Shown here piece by piece: positions 25,411 through 34,609 of a DNA stretch of 64,000 nt. The DNA comes from Kapaibacterium sp044224925. GTDB taxonomy: Bacteria; Bacteroidota; Ignavibacteria; Kapaibacteriales; Kapaibacteriaceae. Position 1 is the stretch's first letter; every line of letters starts with the position of its first letter. Location: contig JBGAJM010000001.1 in NCBI GenBank assembly GCA_044224925.1, positions 868,001 through 932,000 on the forward strand, given 5' to 3'. Made by a program: the position numbers and the translations under genes. Under the pieces are notes generated by a model, which was not told the origin of the DNA, searched no databases, and saw nothing but the letters and a program-made list of their open reading frames with translations.

Positions 25411-27586
25411 CGTGGTCATCACCCACTCCTACATGCTCCGCCGCGATCCGAAACAATGGAACGACGGCGCCCCCTATCCTCCTCTTGCCACCATTCTCGC
25501 TGCCGCTTGCATTCGCGCATCGGGTAGAAGCGTTGCCTTGTTCGACACGCAACTCGCAACGTCGACGGATGGATTCGCAGCCATGCTCGAACGGGAGCGA
25601 CCGACAACAGTGGTGGTCTACGACGACGGCTTCAACTACCTCACGAAGATGTGCCTCACGAACATGCGCGAGGTGGCCATCGAGTTGTTGCAAGGCGGCA
25701 AGGCCCATGGTTGCACAACGGTGATGTGGAGCAGCGATGCCACCGATCATGCAGAACACTATCTGCGAAGCGGCGCCGATGCTGTGATCATTGGCGAGGC
25801 GGAACGCACCGTACTCGACGTGCTGGATCGCATCGATGCCAACCGTCCTCTTGATGATGTTCCGGGTCTTGCACTGCTCCGCAACGACGTTGTGATGCGC
25901 ACGCTTCCGCGCGACGTGATGCGCGCACTGGACGAGCTGCCGATGCCGGCCTGGGACCTCGTCGATGTTGAAGCCTATCGTGCATTTCGCAAACAACATG
26001 GCAAACGCTTCTCGTTGAACGTTGCCACCACACGCGGATGTCCGTTCAAATGCAACTGGTGCGCAAAGCCCATCTATGGCACACGCTACACCTCGCACAC
26101 TGCGCAACGCATTGCCGACGAAGTGACGTTCCTACATGAACGGTATGCACCTGATCACTTGTGGTTCTGCGACGACATCTTCGGATTGAAACCCGGATGG
26201 GTGGCGGCCTTTGCCGACATCCTCACGGCGCGCTGCATTCGCATACCGTTCACGATCCAGTCGCGCGCCGACCTCTTGTTGTCCGACGCCACCGTGGCCG
26301 ACCTTGCACGTGCGGGTTGCGAGCGCGTGTGGTTGGGCGCCGAGTCGGGATCGCAGCGCATCCTTGACGCCATGGACAAAGGCATCACTGTCGACGAGAT
26401 CCATCGTGCCGTTGCGCAATTGCGCGCGCACAACATCTCGCCGGCATTGTTCCTGCAGTTCGGCTATCCGGGCGAGACGATGGAGGACATTGCGGCCACA
26501 ATTGCCATGGTGCGTGAGCTTGCGCCCGACGAGATCGGCGTGAGCGTCACGTATCCGTTGCCCGGCACGGCGTTGTATGAACGTGTGCGGCACGAACTCA
26601 CCGAGAAAGCGAATTGGACGGATAGCGACGAGTTGATGATGATGTTCAAGAACACCTACGATGCAGACTTCTATCGCACACTGCAACGACATGTGCACAC
26701 GGTGTTACGTCGCGAACAAGGACGTCGTGCCCTTCGATCTTCTCGATGGATGCGCGATCACTGGAAACGTGCCGCCCTGCTTCCCTACTATGCCCTGAAC
26801 GAAGAACGTGCAGCGCGAGCGTTCTCCGCACAGGCTCCGGTGTTCGATGCGTTGGAGACCGAGAACACCATCGTGCAATGGATGCGGCAGCGAGTGTATG
26901 ATGTGGCCGACCGATATTTCACGACGGGCGATACGGTACTCGAACTCAATGCCGGTACCGGCATCGATGCCGAGCGATTCGCATCGCGTGGCATCCGCAT
27001 CACACCGACGGATGCTGCGCCCGGCATGGTCGAACAACTGCGCAGCAAGATGCGTCCGTATGACATCGAGCCCATTCACTGTTCGTATACGGATCTTCGT
27101 TCGCTCGGAGATCGAACGTTCGATCATGCGTTCAGCAACTTTGGCGGATTGAACTGTACGGACCAACTCGATGTTGTCCTCCACGATCTTGCCGCCTTTC
27201 TGCCACCCGATGGAACCGTCGTGATGTCGATCATGCCACCCTATAGTTTGTGGGAGTTCGCTGCGGTGTTTCGCGGACATGGTCGACGTGCCTTCCGTCG
27301 ACTCCGTCGCGGCGGCGCACCGTCGAACGTTGAGGGCGTCTCGTTCACGTCGACGTACTACAGTGTTGCCGCCATCGAGCGCATGGCACGACCGTACTTC
27401 ACGCTCGAACATGCCGAACCGCTCGGCCTCCTCACGCCGCCACCGCATCATGGCGCATGGTCCGCACGATGGCCCACGATGGCCGCGTGGAGCATGCGCG
27501 TCGACTCTGCCCTGCGTCACCTTCGCCCTGCCGCCTCCCTTGCCGATCATGCCATTGTCGTCCTTCGTCGAACAAGCACTCGATAA
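25403..27586 (+). CDS. B12-binding radical SAM protein fused to a class I methyltransferase
   Basis: 727 residues. Residues 1-190 resemble the cobalamin-binding Rossmann domain of class B radical SAM enzymes (VVVYDDGFNYL, HYLRSGADAVIIGEAERT). The radical SAM domain follows, with cluster motif CPFKCNWC (C213, C217, C220), SRADLL and LGAESGSQRILDAMDKGI. After a helical linker, residues about 500-727 form a SAM-dependent methyltransferase with motif I LELNAGTGID (about 513-522). B12-radical SAM enzymes often methylate unactivated carbon or rearrange rings; fusing one to a classical methyltransferase is unusual. The product is unknown. It overlaps the nucleotidyltransferase-like gene by 8 bp and is followed 17 bp later by a secreted thioredoxin-like protein gene. 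Confidence 0.85.
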   Translation: MADVVITHSYMLRRDPKQWNDGAPYPPLATILAAACIRASGRSVALFDTQLATSTDGFAAMLERERPTTVVVYDDGFNYLTKMCLTNMREVAIELLQGGKAHGCTTVMWSSDATDHAEHYLRSGADAVIIGEAERTVLDVLDRIDANRPLDDVPGLALLRNDVVMRTLPRDVMRALDELPMPAWDLVDVEAYRAFRKQHGKRFSLNVATTRGCPFKCNWCAKPIYGTRYTSHTAQRIADEVTFLHERYAPDHLWFCDDIFGLKPGWVAAFADILTARCIRIPFTIQSRADLLLSDATVADLARAGCERVWLGAESGSQRILDAMDKGITVDEIHRAVAQLRAHNISPALFLQFGYPGETMEDIAATIAMVRELAPDEIGVSVTYPLPGTALYERVRHELTEKANWTDSDELMMMFKNTYDADFYRTLQRHVHTVLRREQGRRALRSSRWMRDHWKRAALLPYYALNEERAARAFSAQAPVFDALETENTIVQWMRQRVYDVADRYFTTGDTVLELNAGTGIDAERFASRGIRITPTDAAPGMVEQLRSKMRPYDIEPIHCSYTDLRSLGDRTFDHAFSNFGGLNCTDQLDVVLHDLAAFLPPDGTVVMSIMPPYSLWEFAAVFRGHGRRAFRRLRRGGAPSNVEGVSFTSTYYSVAAIERMARPYFTLEHAEPLGLLTPPPHHGAWSARWPTMAAWSMRVDSALRHLRPAASLADHAIVVLRRTSTR

Positions 27587-27603
27587 CGCTATTTTACAGC
27601 CCT

Positions 27604-30498
27604 ATGAAGCATTGCATCTCAACGATCGCCCTCTGCGTCCTGCTCACCTTCGGTGTTACGGCGCAAGACCATACGTCGACGTCGTACACGTCGCCGTTCA
27701 CCGTTGGCACGACGCTACCCGCCGTCACGCTGCACACGACAACGCATGATCATTCGCTTGCCGATCTCTCGGCCGATGGCCCGATCATCGTCGTCCGCTA
27801 CCTGGGCTATACATGTTCGCATTGTGTGCGGCAACTCACGTACTTGAATGAGCATGCCGATGCGCTTGCGGCGCATCACATTCGCGTGGTGGCCTTCAGC
27901 ACGGATGCACCTCGTATTGCCGAGCGATTGATGTCGGCACAGCATCTCGATCCGCGTGTCTTCACCGTGATGAGCGACACCGACGAGCAGGCCGCATCCG
28001 TCATCGGTGCGGTACGGCGGCAAGGCGGCACGGACCTCGATCTGCATGCAACCCTCGTGGTGTATCGCAATACGGTGCACTTCGCACGCTACACCGAGCA
28101 ACCATATATGGACGTCGAAGCCATCGTTGCTGCGGCCGTCGAGGCGCAGGGAACTGCCGACGCCATGCCTGTTGCTTCATCCACATCACATATCGACCAT
28201 TACCTGCATACCAAGTCGTTCCTCGTCACGGTAGCAGGACCGGACCAAGGCATCACCACGCCGCTCGATCTAGACTTCAACACCAGCATCCTGCATCCGA
28301 ACGATCTGTGGGTGGTGTTGGAGCAGCCGAAGAACGGCAATGCCATGGCCATCATCCACAATGCGGGCACGGCACAGCAAGCGGTGCGCGTGAAGAAGGA
28401 TTCGCGAGCCTATCACTTCATGTGGCGTACGCAGGCATTGGACTTCGGAACGAATGGCGCCTTTGCCACAGCCGAGAACGGACAAGAAGGCAATGGCTAT
28501 GGGCGGTACATGTTCATGGGTCCAACGTTGTGGTCGGCCGACACAAGCATCTTCGCCTCGAAGTATCAAGAGAGCGAGCAGTTCCTGGCAAGCCATCTCG
28601 ATATGCTGCATCAAAGTCCGCAAGGTCTTGGCATCGCCCACGAGCAAGGCAATGCCTTCTGGGTGCTCGACAATTTCTATCACGACCTCGTGCGCTACGA
28701 CTTTCGCGATCCGCACGAAGTTGGTGGTACCGATCACCGAGACGGCATCATCCGTCGCTATCGCGACGTGGTGATCGGTCGTGCTGCCCTTGACCGTGCA
28801 GCGCACATCGCCATCGATAATGCAACGAACTTCTTGTACTACATCGACCCTGCTACGAACTCGGTGCATCGCATCGACATCACGTCGGGCTCGTTCGACA
28901 CCGTTGCTGTTGCCCCACCGGAAAGCGAAGAGGACCTTGCTGAATTCAGCATCTATGCGGGTGCCCGCGTCGACTCGCTCTTCGCCATCCCCACGGCGGA
29001 ACTCGTGGGAATGGCCGTGTTCGAGAATCGATTGCTGCTTGGTGATCGCGTGAAAGGAACGATCTACGTTTACGATCTCTCCACACCAACACCAACGCTG
29101 CTCGGCACCATAGCCACAGGAGCGGTCTCTCTGCACGGCATCACGGTCGGTCCCGACCATCGCATCTGGTTCGTCGACAAAGCACTCGGCACCGTGAACT
29201 TCCTTGTCACTCAAAGCGGTGATCGCCTTACCGTTACCGAAGACATCGTCTACGTTCGCCCCGGCATTCCACGTCGTGTGAACGTCGAGCTCTACAATTC
29301 GTCAACGTCTGCGAAAACGTTCTCACTGACGCTCTCTGCCACCGGTGTACCATCGTCGTGGTCGACGAGCATTCCATCGTCGATCACGCTTGGTCCGCGA
29401 GCCGACACCACCTTTGCTGTCATCATTTCATCCGATTCGCTCGGCGGCATCAACGAGATCACGTTGCGTGCAACGGTTCCGGATATCGACTCGCTTCCTC
29501 TTCTTTCGGCCAACATCATTGCCGTGGTGCAGACGACGAAGCGCATGTGCGTGAACGACGCGCCAACGGAAGTGTTCGACCCGAACGACGCTGTTCGCGC
29601 CACCGGCAGGACCACCTATGTGCCTGTGCGCTCGGATCTCTTCGATCGCATTGCCGACTCGCTCACGTCGCTGGAGACCGTGCTCTGGTACAGCGGTTCG
29701 TTCGGTGAGATCACGGCCACCGACGAGGCCATTCTGCGTTCGCTTTCGGCGCGTTCCATTGAAACGTTCCTCATTGCCGATGATCCATTGTTGCTGCGCA
29801 GTGAAGAACCAGGCGCCAATGCCTTCTTCGATCTCTACGGTGTGCGCCTTGGAGGTGCCGAGGTCGGTGCCGAGGCGATTGATAACGGACGTCGCATGTA
29901 TCGCGGCAAGACGGGCGATCCGATCTCTGCCGGCATGGTCGACATCGACTGTCAGCTCCCCCGCCTCGATCACCATCGCGGCGGAAAGTTCGTGCCCAGT
30001 GTGAAGTTCAGCGTGAACTCCAGCACGGCCACGTCCGTCCTCATTCGCACGGACGCCATCGGCATTCCCATGGTGCGGTCTGAGTTCAACTATCTGCGCA
30101 CGGCCATCCTCGGTATCAGTCCAACACGCATCCTCCTCGATGCCCAACGCACGTCGCTTGTTGGCAACACACTCACATGGCTGGAAGGTGCGAAGCGCGA
30201 GATCCCGACGAGTGTCAGCGACGTCACGGATGATAACGGCGACCTCGTGTTCACGTCGACGGGAAATCCCTTCACCGATGCCACCTCGGTACGTCTTCAC
30301 AGCGCCGAGGACCGTGCGGACGTCACGGTGGCCCTCTACGACCTGTCGGGAAGCCGCCTTGCCACCCTTCATCAAGGTCCGCTCCCTTCCGGGACCACGT
30401 CGTGGAACATCGACGGATCGGCACTTTCGGCGGCCACGTATTTCGTGATCGTACGTACTGCCGATCAAAGCGCACATATCACACTGGTGAAACGATAG
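27604..30498 (+). CDS. Secreted thioredoxin-like/beta-propeller protein with T9SS sorting domain
   Basis: 964 residues. A signal peptide (MKHCISTIALCVLLTFGVTA) precedes an AhpC/TSA or thioredoxin-like domain with redox motif CSHC (C71, C74) in RYLGYTCSHCVRQL. The middle looks like an NHL/SMP-30-type propeller (GLGIAHEQGNAFWVLDNFYH, HGITVGPDHRIWFVDKALG). An Ig-like region and a further domain follow, then a C-terminal sorting domain (VTVALYDLSGSRLATLHQG, ATYFVIVRTADQ). Probably a cell-surface or extracellular protein exported by the type IX system, with possible peroxidase or disulfide-handling activity. The ATG at 27604 starts the signal peptide; an upstream open frame overlaps the previous gene. 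A TATTTTAC sequence ends shortly before the ATG. Confidence 0.85.
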   Translation: MKHCISTIALCVLLTFGVTAQDHTSTSYTSPFTVGTTLPAVTLHTTTHDHSLADLSADGPIIVVRYLGYTCSHCVRQLTYLNEHADALAAHHIRVVAFSTDAPRIAERLMSAQHLDPRVFTVMSDTDEQAASVIGAVRRQGGTDLDLHATLVVYRNTVHFARYTEQPYMDVEAIVAAAVEAQGTADAMPVASSTSHIDHYLHTKSFLVTVAGPDQGITTPLDLDFNTSILHPNDLWVVLEQPKNGNAMAIIHNAGTAQQAVRVKKDSRAYHFMWRTQALDFGTNGAFATAENGQEGNGYGRYMFMGPTLWSADTSIFASKYQESEQFLASHLDMLHQSPQGLGIAHEQGNAFWVLDNFYHDLVRYDFRDPHEVGGTDHRDGIIRRYRDVVIGRAALDRAAHIAIDNATNFLYYIDPATNSVHRIDITSGSFDTVAVAPPESEEDLAEFSIYAGARVDSLFAIPTAELVGMAVFENRLLLGDRVKGTIYVYDLSTPTPTLLGTIATGAVSLHGITVGPDHRIWFVDKALGTVNFLVTQSGDRLTVTEDIVYVRPGIPRRVNVELYNSSTSAKTFSLTLSATGVPSSWSTSIPSSITLGPRADTTFAVIISSDSLGGINEITLRATVPDIDSLPLLSANIIAVVQTTKRMCVNDAPTEVFDPNDAVRATGRTTYVPVRSDLFDRIADSLTSLETVLWYSGSFGEITATDEAILRSLSARSIETFLIADDPLLLRSEEPGANAFFDLYGVRLGGAEVGAEAIDNGRRMYRGKTGDPISAGMVDIDCQLPRLDHHRGGKFVPSVKFSVNSSTATSVLIRTDAIGIPMVRSEFNYLRTAILGISPTRILLDAQRTSLVGNTLTWLEGAKREIPTSVSDVTDDNGDLVFTSTGNPFTDATSVRLHSAEDRADVTVALYDLSGSRLATLHQGPLPSGTTSWNIDGSALSAATYFVIVRTADQSAHITLVKR

Positions 30499-30508
30499 CG
30501 GGCTTTTC

Positions 30509-30516
30509 TATATTCG
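30509..30516 (+). promoter_or_regulatory. Candidate -7 promoter box (TATATTCG) for rsh
   Basis: TATATTCG, one mismatch to TAnnTTTG, ending 3 bp before the ATG at 30520. If used, the mRNA would be leaderless or start inside the initiation region. Confidence 0.4.
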
Positions 30517-30519
30517 GTC

Positions 30520-32775
30520 ATGGCACGAACGAATGGACAACGACCAGCGACCGGTTCAGAAGCACACGACCACGTATTTGGTGTAGATCAGAACGTGGAT
30601 CTCGATATCCTTTTGCGAGAGGCATCGTCCTACTTGCCGAAGGCCAACATCGACCTGATCACGCGAGCCTTTCACTTCTGCGTGGACGCACATAAGAAAG
30701 ATGTGCGTGCATCGGGCGAACCGTATTACACGCATCCGCTGCAGGTGGCGCTCATCGTCTGCAAGGAAATTCCGCTCGACGATGTGAGCGTTGTTGCCGC
30801 ATTGTTGCACGATGTGGTGGAAGACACCGAGTACTCGCTCAAGGACATACAGGAAGAGTTCGGTTCGGAGGTGGCAGAGATCGTGGATGGTGCCACGAAG
30901 ATCACCGACATCTTCAAGAGTCGCGAGATCACGCAGGCCGAAACGTATCGCAAGCTCCTGCTCTCGATGGTAAGCGATGTGCGCGTGATCCTGATCAAGT
31001 TCGCCGATCGGTTGCACAACATGCGGACGATCGATGTTCTGTCAACCGAACGTCAGGAACGCCTTGCTCGCGAGACCATGGAGATCTATGCGCCGTTCGC
31101 GCATCGGTTCGGTCTTGGGAACATCAAGTGGGAGCTCGAAGACCTCTCGTTCAAGACCCTGAACCGTCAGGCCTACGACGAACTCAAGCGCGAGCTCAAC
31201 ACGTCGCGCGAAGACCGCGAGGCATTCATTCGGAAGTTCTCGGCACCCATCGAGGCGAAGCTCACCGAGCACAACATCCGCTTCGAAGTGAACGGTCGTC
31301 CAAAGCACCTCTACTCCATCTACAAGAAGATGGTCACCCAAGGCAAGCGCCTGGACGAGTTGTACGATCTCTTTGCCATTCGCATCATTCTTGACACCAA
31401 CGACAACAACGACTGCTTCCTTGCCTACGGCATCGTGAGCGAGATCTATACGCCGGTACCGGAGCGATTCAAGAACTACATCTCCATTCCGAAGAAGAAC
31501 GGTTACCAATCGTTGCACACCACGGTGATCTCGGCCGACGGGAAGCGTGTGGAGGTGCAGATCCGCACGCGTGCCATGCACGACTTCGCCGAGCGCGGTG
31601 TTGCCGCACACTTCCGCTACAAAGAGCAGACGGGTGCTTCGGCCACATGGATCGATAGCACCGATCTCGAGGAATGGGCCAACTGGGTGCGCGATGTGTT
31701 CGAGAATGCGGGCGACCAGGCACACGAGCAGCTCATGGAGAGCTTCAAGCTCAACCTCTATCAGGACGAGATCTACATCTTCACGCCCAAGGGCGAGTTG
31801 CGCATTCTCCCGAAGGGCGCAACACCACTCGACTTCGCCTTCGAGATCCATTCGCAGGTGGGCGCGCGTTGCATTGGCGCCAAGGTGAACGGCAAGATCG
31901 TCCCGCTCGATCACAAGCTCAACACGGGTGATCAGGTGGAGATCCTCACGTCGCGCAATCAAACACCCAACCGCGATTGGGAGCGCATCGTGATCACGCA
32001 CAAGGCGAAGAATCACATCCGACGCATCCTAAATGAGGAGCGAAGGGCACGGGTGGTGGAAGGGCGCGAGGCATGGGAGAAGCGAGCCAAGAAACTCGAC
32101 ATGCACGTGAACGACGATGATCTCGAACGCATCGTCACGTCGCTCAAGTACGACAGTCGGTCCGACTTCTTCGCGGCCATCGGCTCCGGCACGCTCACCG
32201 TCGAGACAGCGTCGACCATGGTCCTCGAAAAGCTCTCACGCACATCGGCGGCAGAGCCGGCTCCCCCTGCGCCATACACCTTCACGGAGTTCCAGGACAG
32301 TGCCCGCGATCGGTCGGAGGGTGTCTACATCGTGGGCGACAACATCCCCTCGGCCAAGATCATGTTCTCCTATGCGCGGTGTTGCAATCCCGTGCCGGGC
32401 GATGATGTGGTGGGTATCGTCACCATCGGGTCCGGCATCAAGGTGCACCGCACCTCATGCCACAACGTCGAGGAGCTCAAGGAAAAGGTCAAGGCCCGCA
32501 TGGTCGAGCTCAAGTGGAACCGCCAGCGCAAGGGCGAGTTCATGGCCGGCATCAAGGTCACGGGCGACGACCGACCGGGCATGCTCAACGAGATCACCAG
32601 CGCTGTGATCTCCGTGGACAACACGAACATCCGCGGCGTGAACATCGACGCCTACGACAGCCTCTTCGAGGGACTCATCACCATCTACGTCACGGACGTG
32701 GACCACCTCTCCCGGATCTTCGATAAACTCCGAAAGATCAAGGGCATCAAGACCGTGGAGCGGTTTGAGGGATAG
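30520..32775 (+). CDS. Bifunctional (p)ppGpp synthetase/hydrolase, Rel/Spo family
   Basis: 751 residues, normal for long RSH proteins. The HD hydrolase domain has GEPYYTHPLQVA, the HD pair in HDVVED (H97, D98) and KFADRLHNMRT, so it should be active. The synthetase domain has RPKHLYSIYKKM, IRIILDTND, KKNGYQSLHTTV and EVQIRTRAMHDFAERG. The TGS domain (IYIFTPKGELRILPKGATPL), a zinc-finger-like conserved-cysteine region (ARCCNPVPGDD, HRTSCHN) and a C-terminal ACT domain follow. It makes and degrades the stringent-response alarmone in response to ribosome and nutrient state. It precedes nuoJ with only 16 bp between them; nuoJ has its own candidate promoter overlapping this gap. Confidence 0.96.
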   Translation: MARTNGQRPATGSEAHDHVFGVDQNVDLDILLREASSYLPKANIDLITRAFHFCVDAHKKDVRASGEPYYTHPLQVALIVCKEIPLDDVSVVAALLHDVVEDTEYSLKDIQEEFGSEVAEIVDGATKITDIFKSREITQAETYRKLLLSMVSDVRVILIKFADRLHNMRTIDVLSTERQERLARETMEIYAPFAHRFGLGNIKWELEDLSFKTLNRQAYDELKRELNTSREDREAFIRKFSAPIEAKLTEHNIRFEVNGRPKHLYSIYKKMVTQGKRLDELYDLFAIRIILDTNDNNDCFLAYGIVSEIYTPVPERFKNYISIPKKNGYQSLHTTVISADGKRVEVQIRTRAMHDFAERGVAAHFRYKEQTGASATWIDSTDLEEWANWVRDVFENAGDQAHEQLMESFKLNLYQDEIYIFTPKGELRILPKGATPLDFAFEIHSQVGARCIGAKVNGKIVPLDHKLNTGDQVEILTSRNQTPNRDWERIVITHKAKNHIRRILNEERRARVVEGREAWEKRAKKLDMHVNDDDLERIVTSLKYDSRSDFFAAIGSGTLTVETASTMVLEKLSRTSAAEPAPPAPYTFTEFQDSARDRSEGVYIVGDNIPSAKIMFSYARCCNPVPGDDVVGIVTIGSGIKVHRTSCHNVEELKEKVKARMVELKWNRQRKGEFMAGIKVTGDDRPGMLNEITSAVISVDNTNIRGVNIDAYDSLFEGLITIYVTDVDHLSRIFDKLRKIKGIKTVERFEG

Positions 32776-32778
32776 TAG

Positions 32779-32786
32779 TATATTTG
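32779..32786 (+). promoter_or_regulatory. Candidate -7 promoter box (TATATTTG) for nuoJ
   Basis: Exact TAnnTTTG match, ending 5 bp before the nuoJ ATG at 32792 and starting 4 bp after the rsh stop. Predicts an essentially leaderless nuoJ-nuoK transcript. Confidence 0.55.
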
Positions 32787-32791
32787 TTCCC

Positions 32792-33301
32792 ATGGATATG
32801 CACGTACTGCTCTTCGCCTTGTTCGCCGTGGGTGCCGTTGCATCCGCTGTGTTAACGGTCACGCGTCGGAACCCGGTCGCATCTGCCATGTCGCTCGTGG
32901 CGCACTTCTTCATGCTGTCAGGTCTGTACCTGACGCTCGAAGCACAGTTCGTTGCGGCCGTCCAGGTTCTTGTCTATGCCGGCGCCATCATGGTGCTCGT
33001 GGTCTTCGTGGTGATGCTCCTCAACCTTGGGGATGAGCATCGATTGCAGGAACGCAGCAGTCTACGGAGTGTGATGGGCACGCTCATCGCGGCGCTCTTC
33101 GCCGTGCAGGTGATCATCACCTTGCTCGCCCATCCAACGGGGTTGAATGCCATGTCGCCCAAGGCGCTCACCATTGGCACCACCGAATCCATCGGACAAA
33201 CGCTCTTTACAACGTACCTCTTCCCCTTCGAAGCGGTATCTCTGCTTCTCTTGGCGGCCCTCATCGGCTCTGTGATCCTTGCCAAGCGTCATGTGAAATA
33301 A
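32792..33301 (+). CDS. nuoJ: NADH-quinone oxidoreductase subunit J
   Basis: 169 residues with five membrane helices. NuoJ is a small core membrane subunit of complex I, involved in coupling quinone reduction to proton translocation. The family signature is QFVAAVQVLVYAGAIMVLVV, with the pi-bulge helix region and the conserved AGAIMVLFVFVVMLLNL-like stretch (here LVVFVVMLLNLGDE). I chose the ATG at 32792 (MDMHVLLFALFAVG); the in-frame TTG at 32765 lies inside rsh. nuoK follows after 11 bp. The other membrane-arm genes nuoL, nuoM and nuoN are not in the window. Confidence 0.94.
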   Translation: MDMHVLLFALFAVGAVASAVLTVTRRNPVASAMSLVAHFFMLSGLYLTLEAQFVAAVQVLVYAGAIMVLVVFVVMLLNLGDEHRLQERSSLRSVMGTLIAALFAVQVIITLLAHPTGLNAMSPKALTIGTTESIGQTLFTTYLFPFEAVSLLLLAALIGSVILAKRHVK

Positions 33302-33312
33302 GGAATCGATCG

Positions 33313-33624
33313 ATGCCCACTACCATCCCTCTCGACTGGTATCTGATGTTGTCGGCGGTGCTCTTCGTCACCGGCGTCATCGGTGTGATCACACGTCGCA
33401 ATGCCATCATCATCTTCATGTCGCTCGAGCTCATGCTCAACGCCGTGAACCTTACGATGGTGTCGTTCTCTGCCTACAACGGAAATCTCGGCGGACAGAT
33501 GTTCGTCTTCTTCATCATGGCCGTTGCGGCTGCCGAGGCAGCTGTTGGTCTGGCCATCGTCCTTGCCCTCTTCCGCAATAAGCAAACCGTCTATGTTGAC
33601 GAAGTGAATTTGATGAAGTGGTGA
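33313..33624 (+). CDS. nuoK: NADH-quinone oxidoreductase subunit K
   Basis: 103 residues with three membrane helices, normal length. Conserved glutamates of the proton pathway occur in MSLELMLNAVNL and AVAAAEAAVGLAIVLALFRN. NuoK forms part of the proton-translocating membrane arm. It lies 11 bp after nuoJ. A lipoprotein gene follows 34 bp later, and the usual nuoL does not. Confidence 0.96.
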   Translation: MPTTIPLDWYLMLSAVLFVTGVIGVITRRNAIIIFMSLELMLNAVNLTMVSFSAYNGNLGGQMFVFFIMAVAAAEAAVGLAIVLALFRNKQTVYVDEVNLMKW

Positions 33625-33658
33625 TCCTCACGAGATCCACGATCGGAAAGAACCTGAC

Positions 33659-34159
33659 ATGAAACGCATCTTCCTCCTTGCCGCCTTCTCCCTCTCCGTG
33701 CTCGGCCTTTGGTCGTGCAATTCGGAGGTCCCTCCTACGGATGCGCAGTTGGTGACCGTGCAGGAACTGAACTCTTCTGCCGGCTATGCCTGGTTCCCAT
33801 CCGAGACGGGCATCTACACACCCAACCCGGCCATCGTGAACCAGCTCAAGACCTCCTTCGATACGAATGCGCACAAGGTCACGGTCTACGTCAAGCCGAC
33901 ATGTTCCTGCAAGGGCACACAGAAGCTCTTCCCGCAAGTGATGAAGACGCTCATGGCCGCCAACATCCCGATGCGCTGCATCACCATCTATAGTATGCGC
34001 TCCTCGTCGGACAAGCATCCGATGATGGACAAGTTCGTGGTGACGACGCTTCCCGTGTTCTACATCACGCGAAACGATTCGATCCGCTCGTCGATCATGG
34101 ACGTGGACTATACCGGTGACAATGCCGACACGCTCACGCTCCGAGCCATCCTTCGATAA
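33659..34159 (+). CDS. Thioredoxin-like lipoprotein with CSC motif
   Basis: 166 residues. The N-terminus is a signal sequence with a cysteine in LGLWSCNSE (W in the lipobox is unusual, so lipidation is likely but not certain). The remaining domain contains VTVYVKPTCSCKGTQKLF, a CxC arrangement at the position of a thioredoxin or glutaredoxin active site, and a cis-Pro-like TTLPVFYITRN. It may act in periplasmic thiol or metal handling. The location just after nuoK suggests co-transcription but no clear functional link. Confidence 0.65.
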   Translation: MKRIFLLAAFSLSVLGLWSCNSEVPPTDAQLVTVQELNSSAGYAWFPSETGIYTPNPAIVNQLKTSFDTNAHKVTVYVKPTCSCKGTQKLFPQVMKTLMAANIPMRCITIYSMRSSSDKHPMMDKFVVTTLPVFYITRNDSIRSSIMDVDYTGDNADTLTLRAILR

Positions 34160-34189
34160 TTTTTTCCGTTCATCATTTCCGGGGGGAAC

Positions 34190-34606
34190 ATGATCACGAA
34201 ACTTGCCGCTGCCGACAACACCACCATTCGATTCTTTCTTGGCGGTGCACCGTGCGGAACAGGTCCGGACGTCGCACAAGGCGAAAGCACCGAGCTCAAC
34301 TTCACCTCGTATTGGATCCCGAATCCGCGCGACTCCTATAGTGTGATGGCCACGGGTGACAGTATGGAAGACGCGCGCATCTTTGCGGGCGATATGCTGG
34401 TGATCGATGCCGGCATGGAGGCACGGAACGGACATGTGGTGGTGTCTTGGTTGAACGGAGAACTCACCGTGAAGCGTCTGCACCACGACGATCAAGGTCG
34501 TGTGATGCTCATGCCCGAGAATCGCAAGTACGCTCCCTACACCATTGCTGAGCACGACGACTTCCGCATTCTGGGCGTTGTCACCAGCGTCCACCGTAAG
34601 CTCTGA
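34190..34606 (+). CDS. umuD: UmuD-like S24 auto-protease, without adjacent umuC
   Basis: 138 residues, the length of UmuD. The self-cleavage site APCGTG (C22-G23), nucleophile serine in ATGDSMEDA (S58) and general-base lysine in LTVKRL (K95) match the spacing of E. coli UmuD (C24-G25, S60, K97). UmuD is cleaved with help from RecA filaments and converts to UmuD', the partner of error-prone polymerase V (UmuC). No umuC follows, and I see no SOS box of the CTGT-N8-ACAG type upstream. A G-rich sequence GGGGGGAAC precedes the ATG. The partner polymerase may be elsewhere, or this is a stand-alone regulator. Confidence 0.85.
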   Translation: MITKLAAADNTTIRFFLGGAPCGTGPDVAQGESTELNFTSYWIPNPRDSYSVMATGDSMEDARIFAGDMLVIDAGMEARNGHVVVSWLNGELTVKRLHHDDQGRVMLMPENRKYAPYTIAEHDDFRILGVVTSVHRKL

Positions 34607-34609
34607 CCG

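Noticed and set aside
34160..34189. SOS/LexA box upstream of umuD
   Set aside because: No CTGT-N8-ACAG or similar palindrome is visible in the 30-bp gap.
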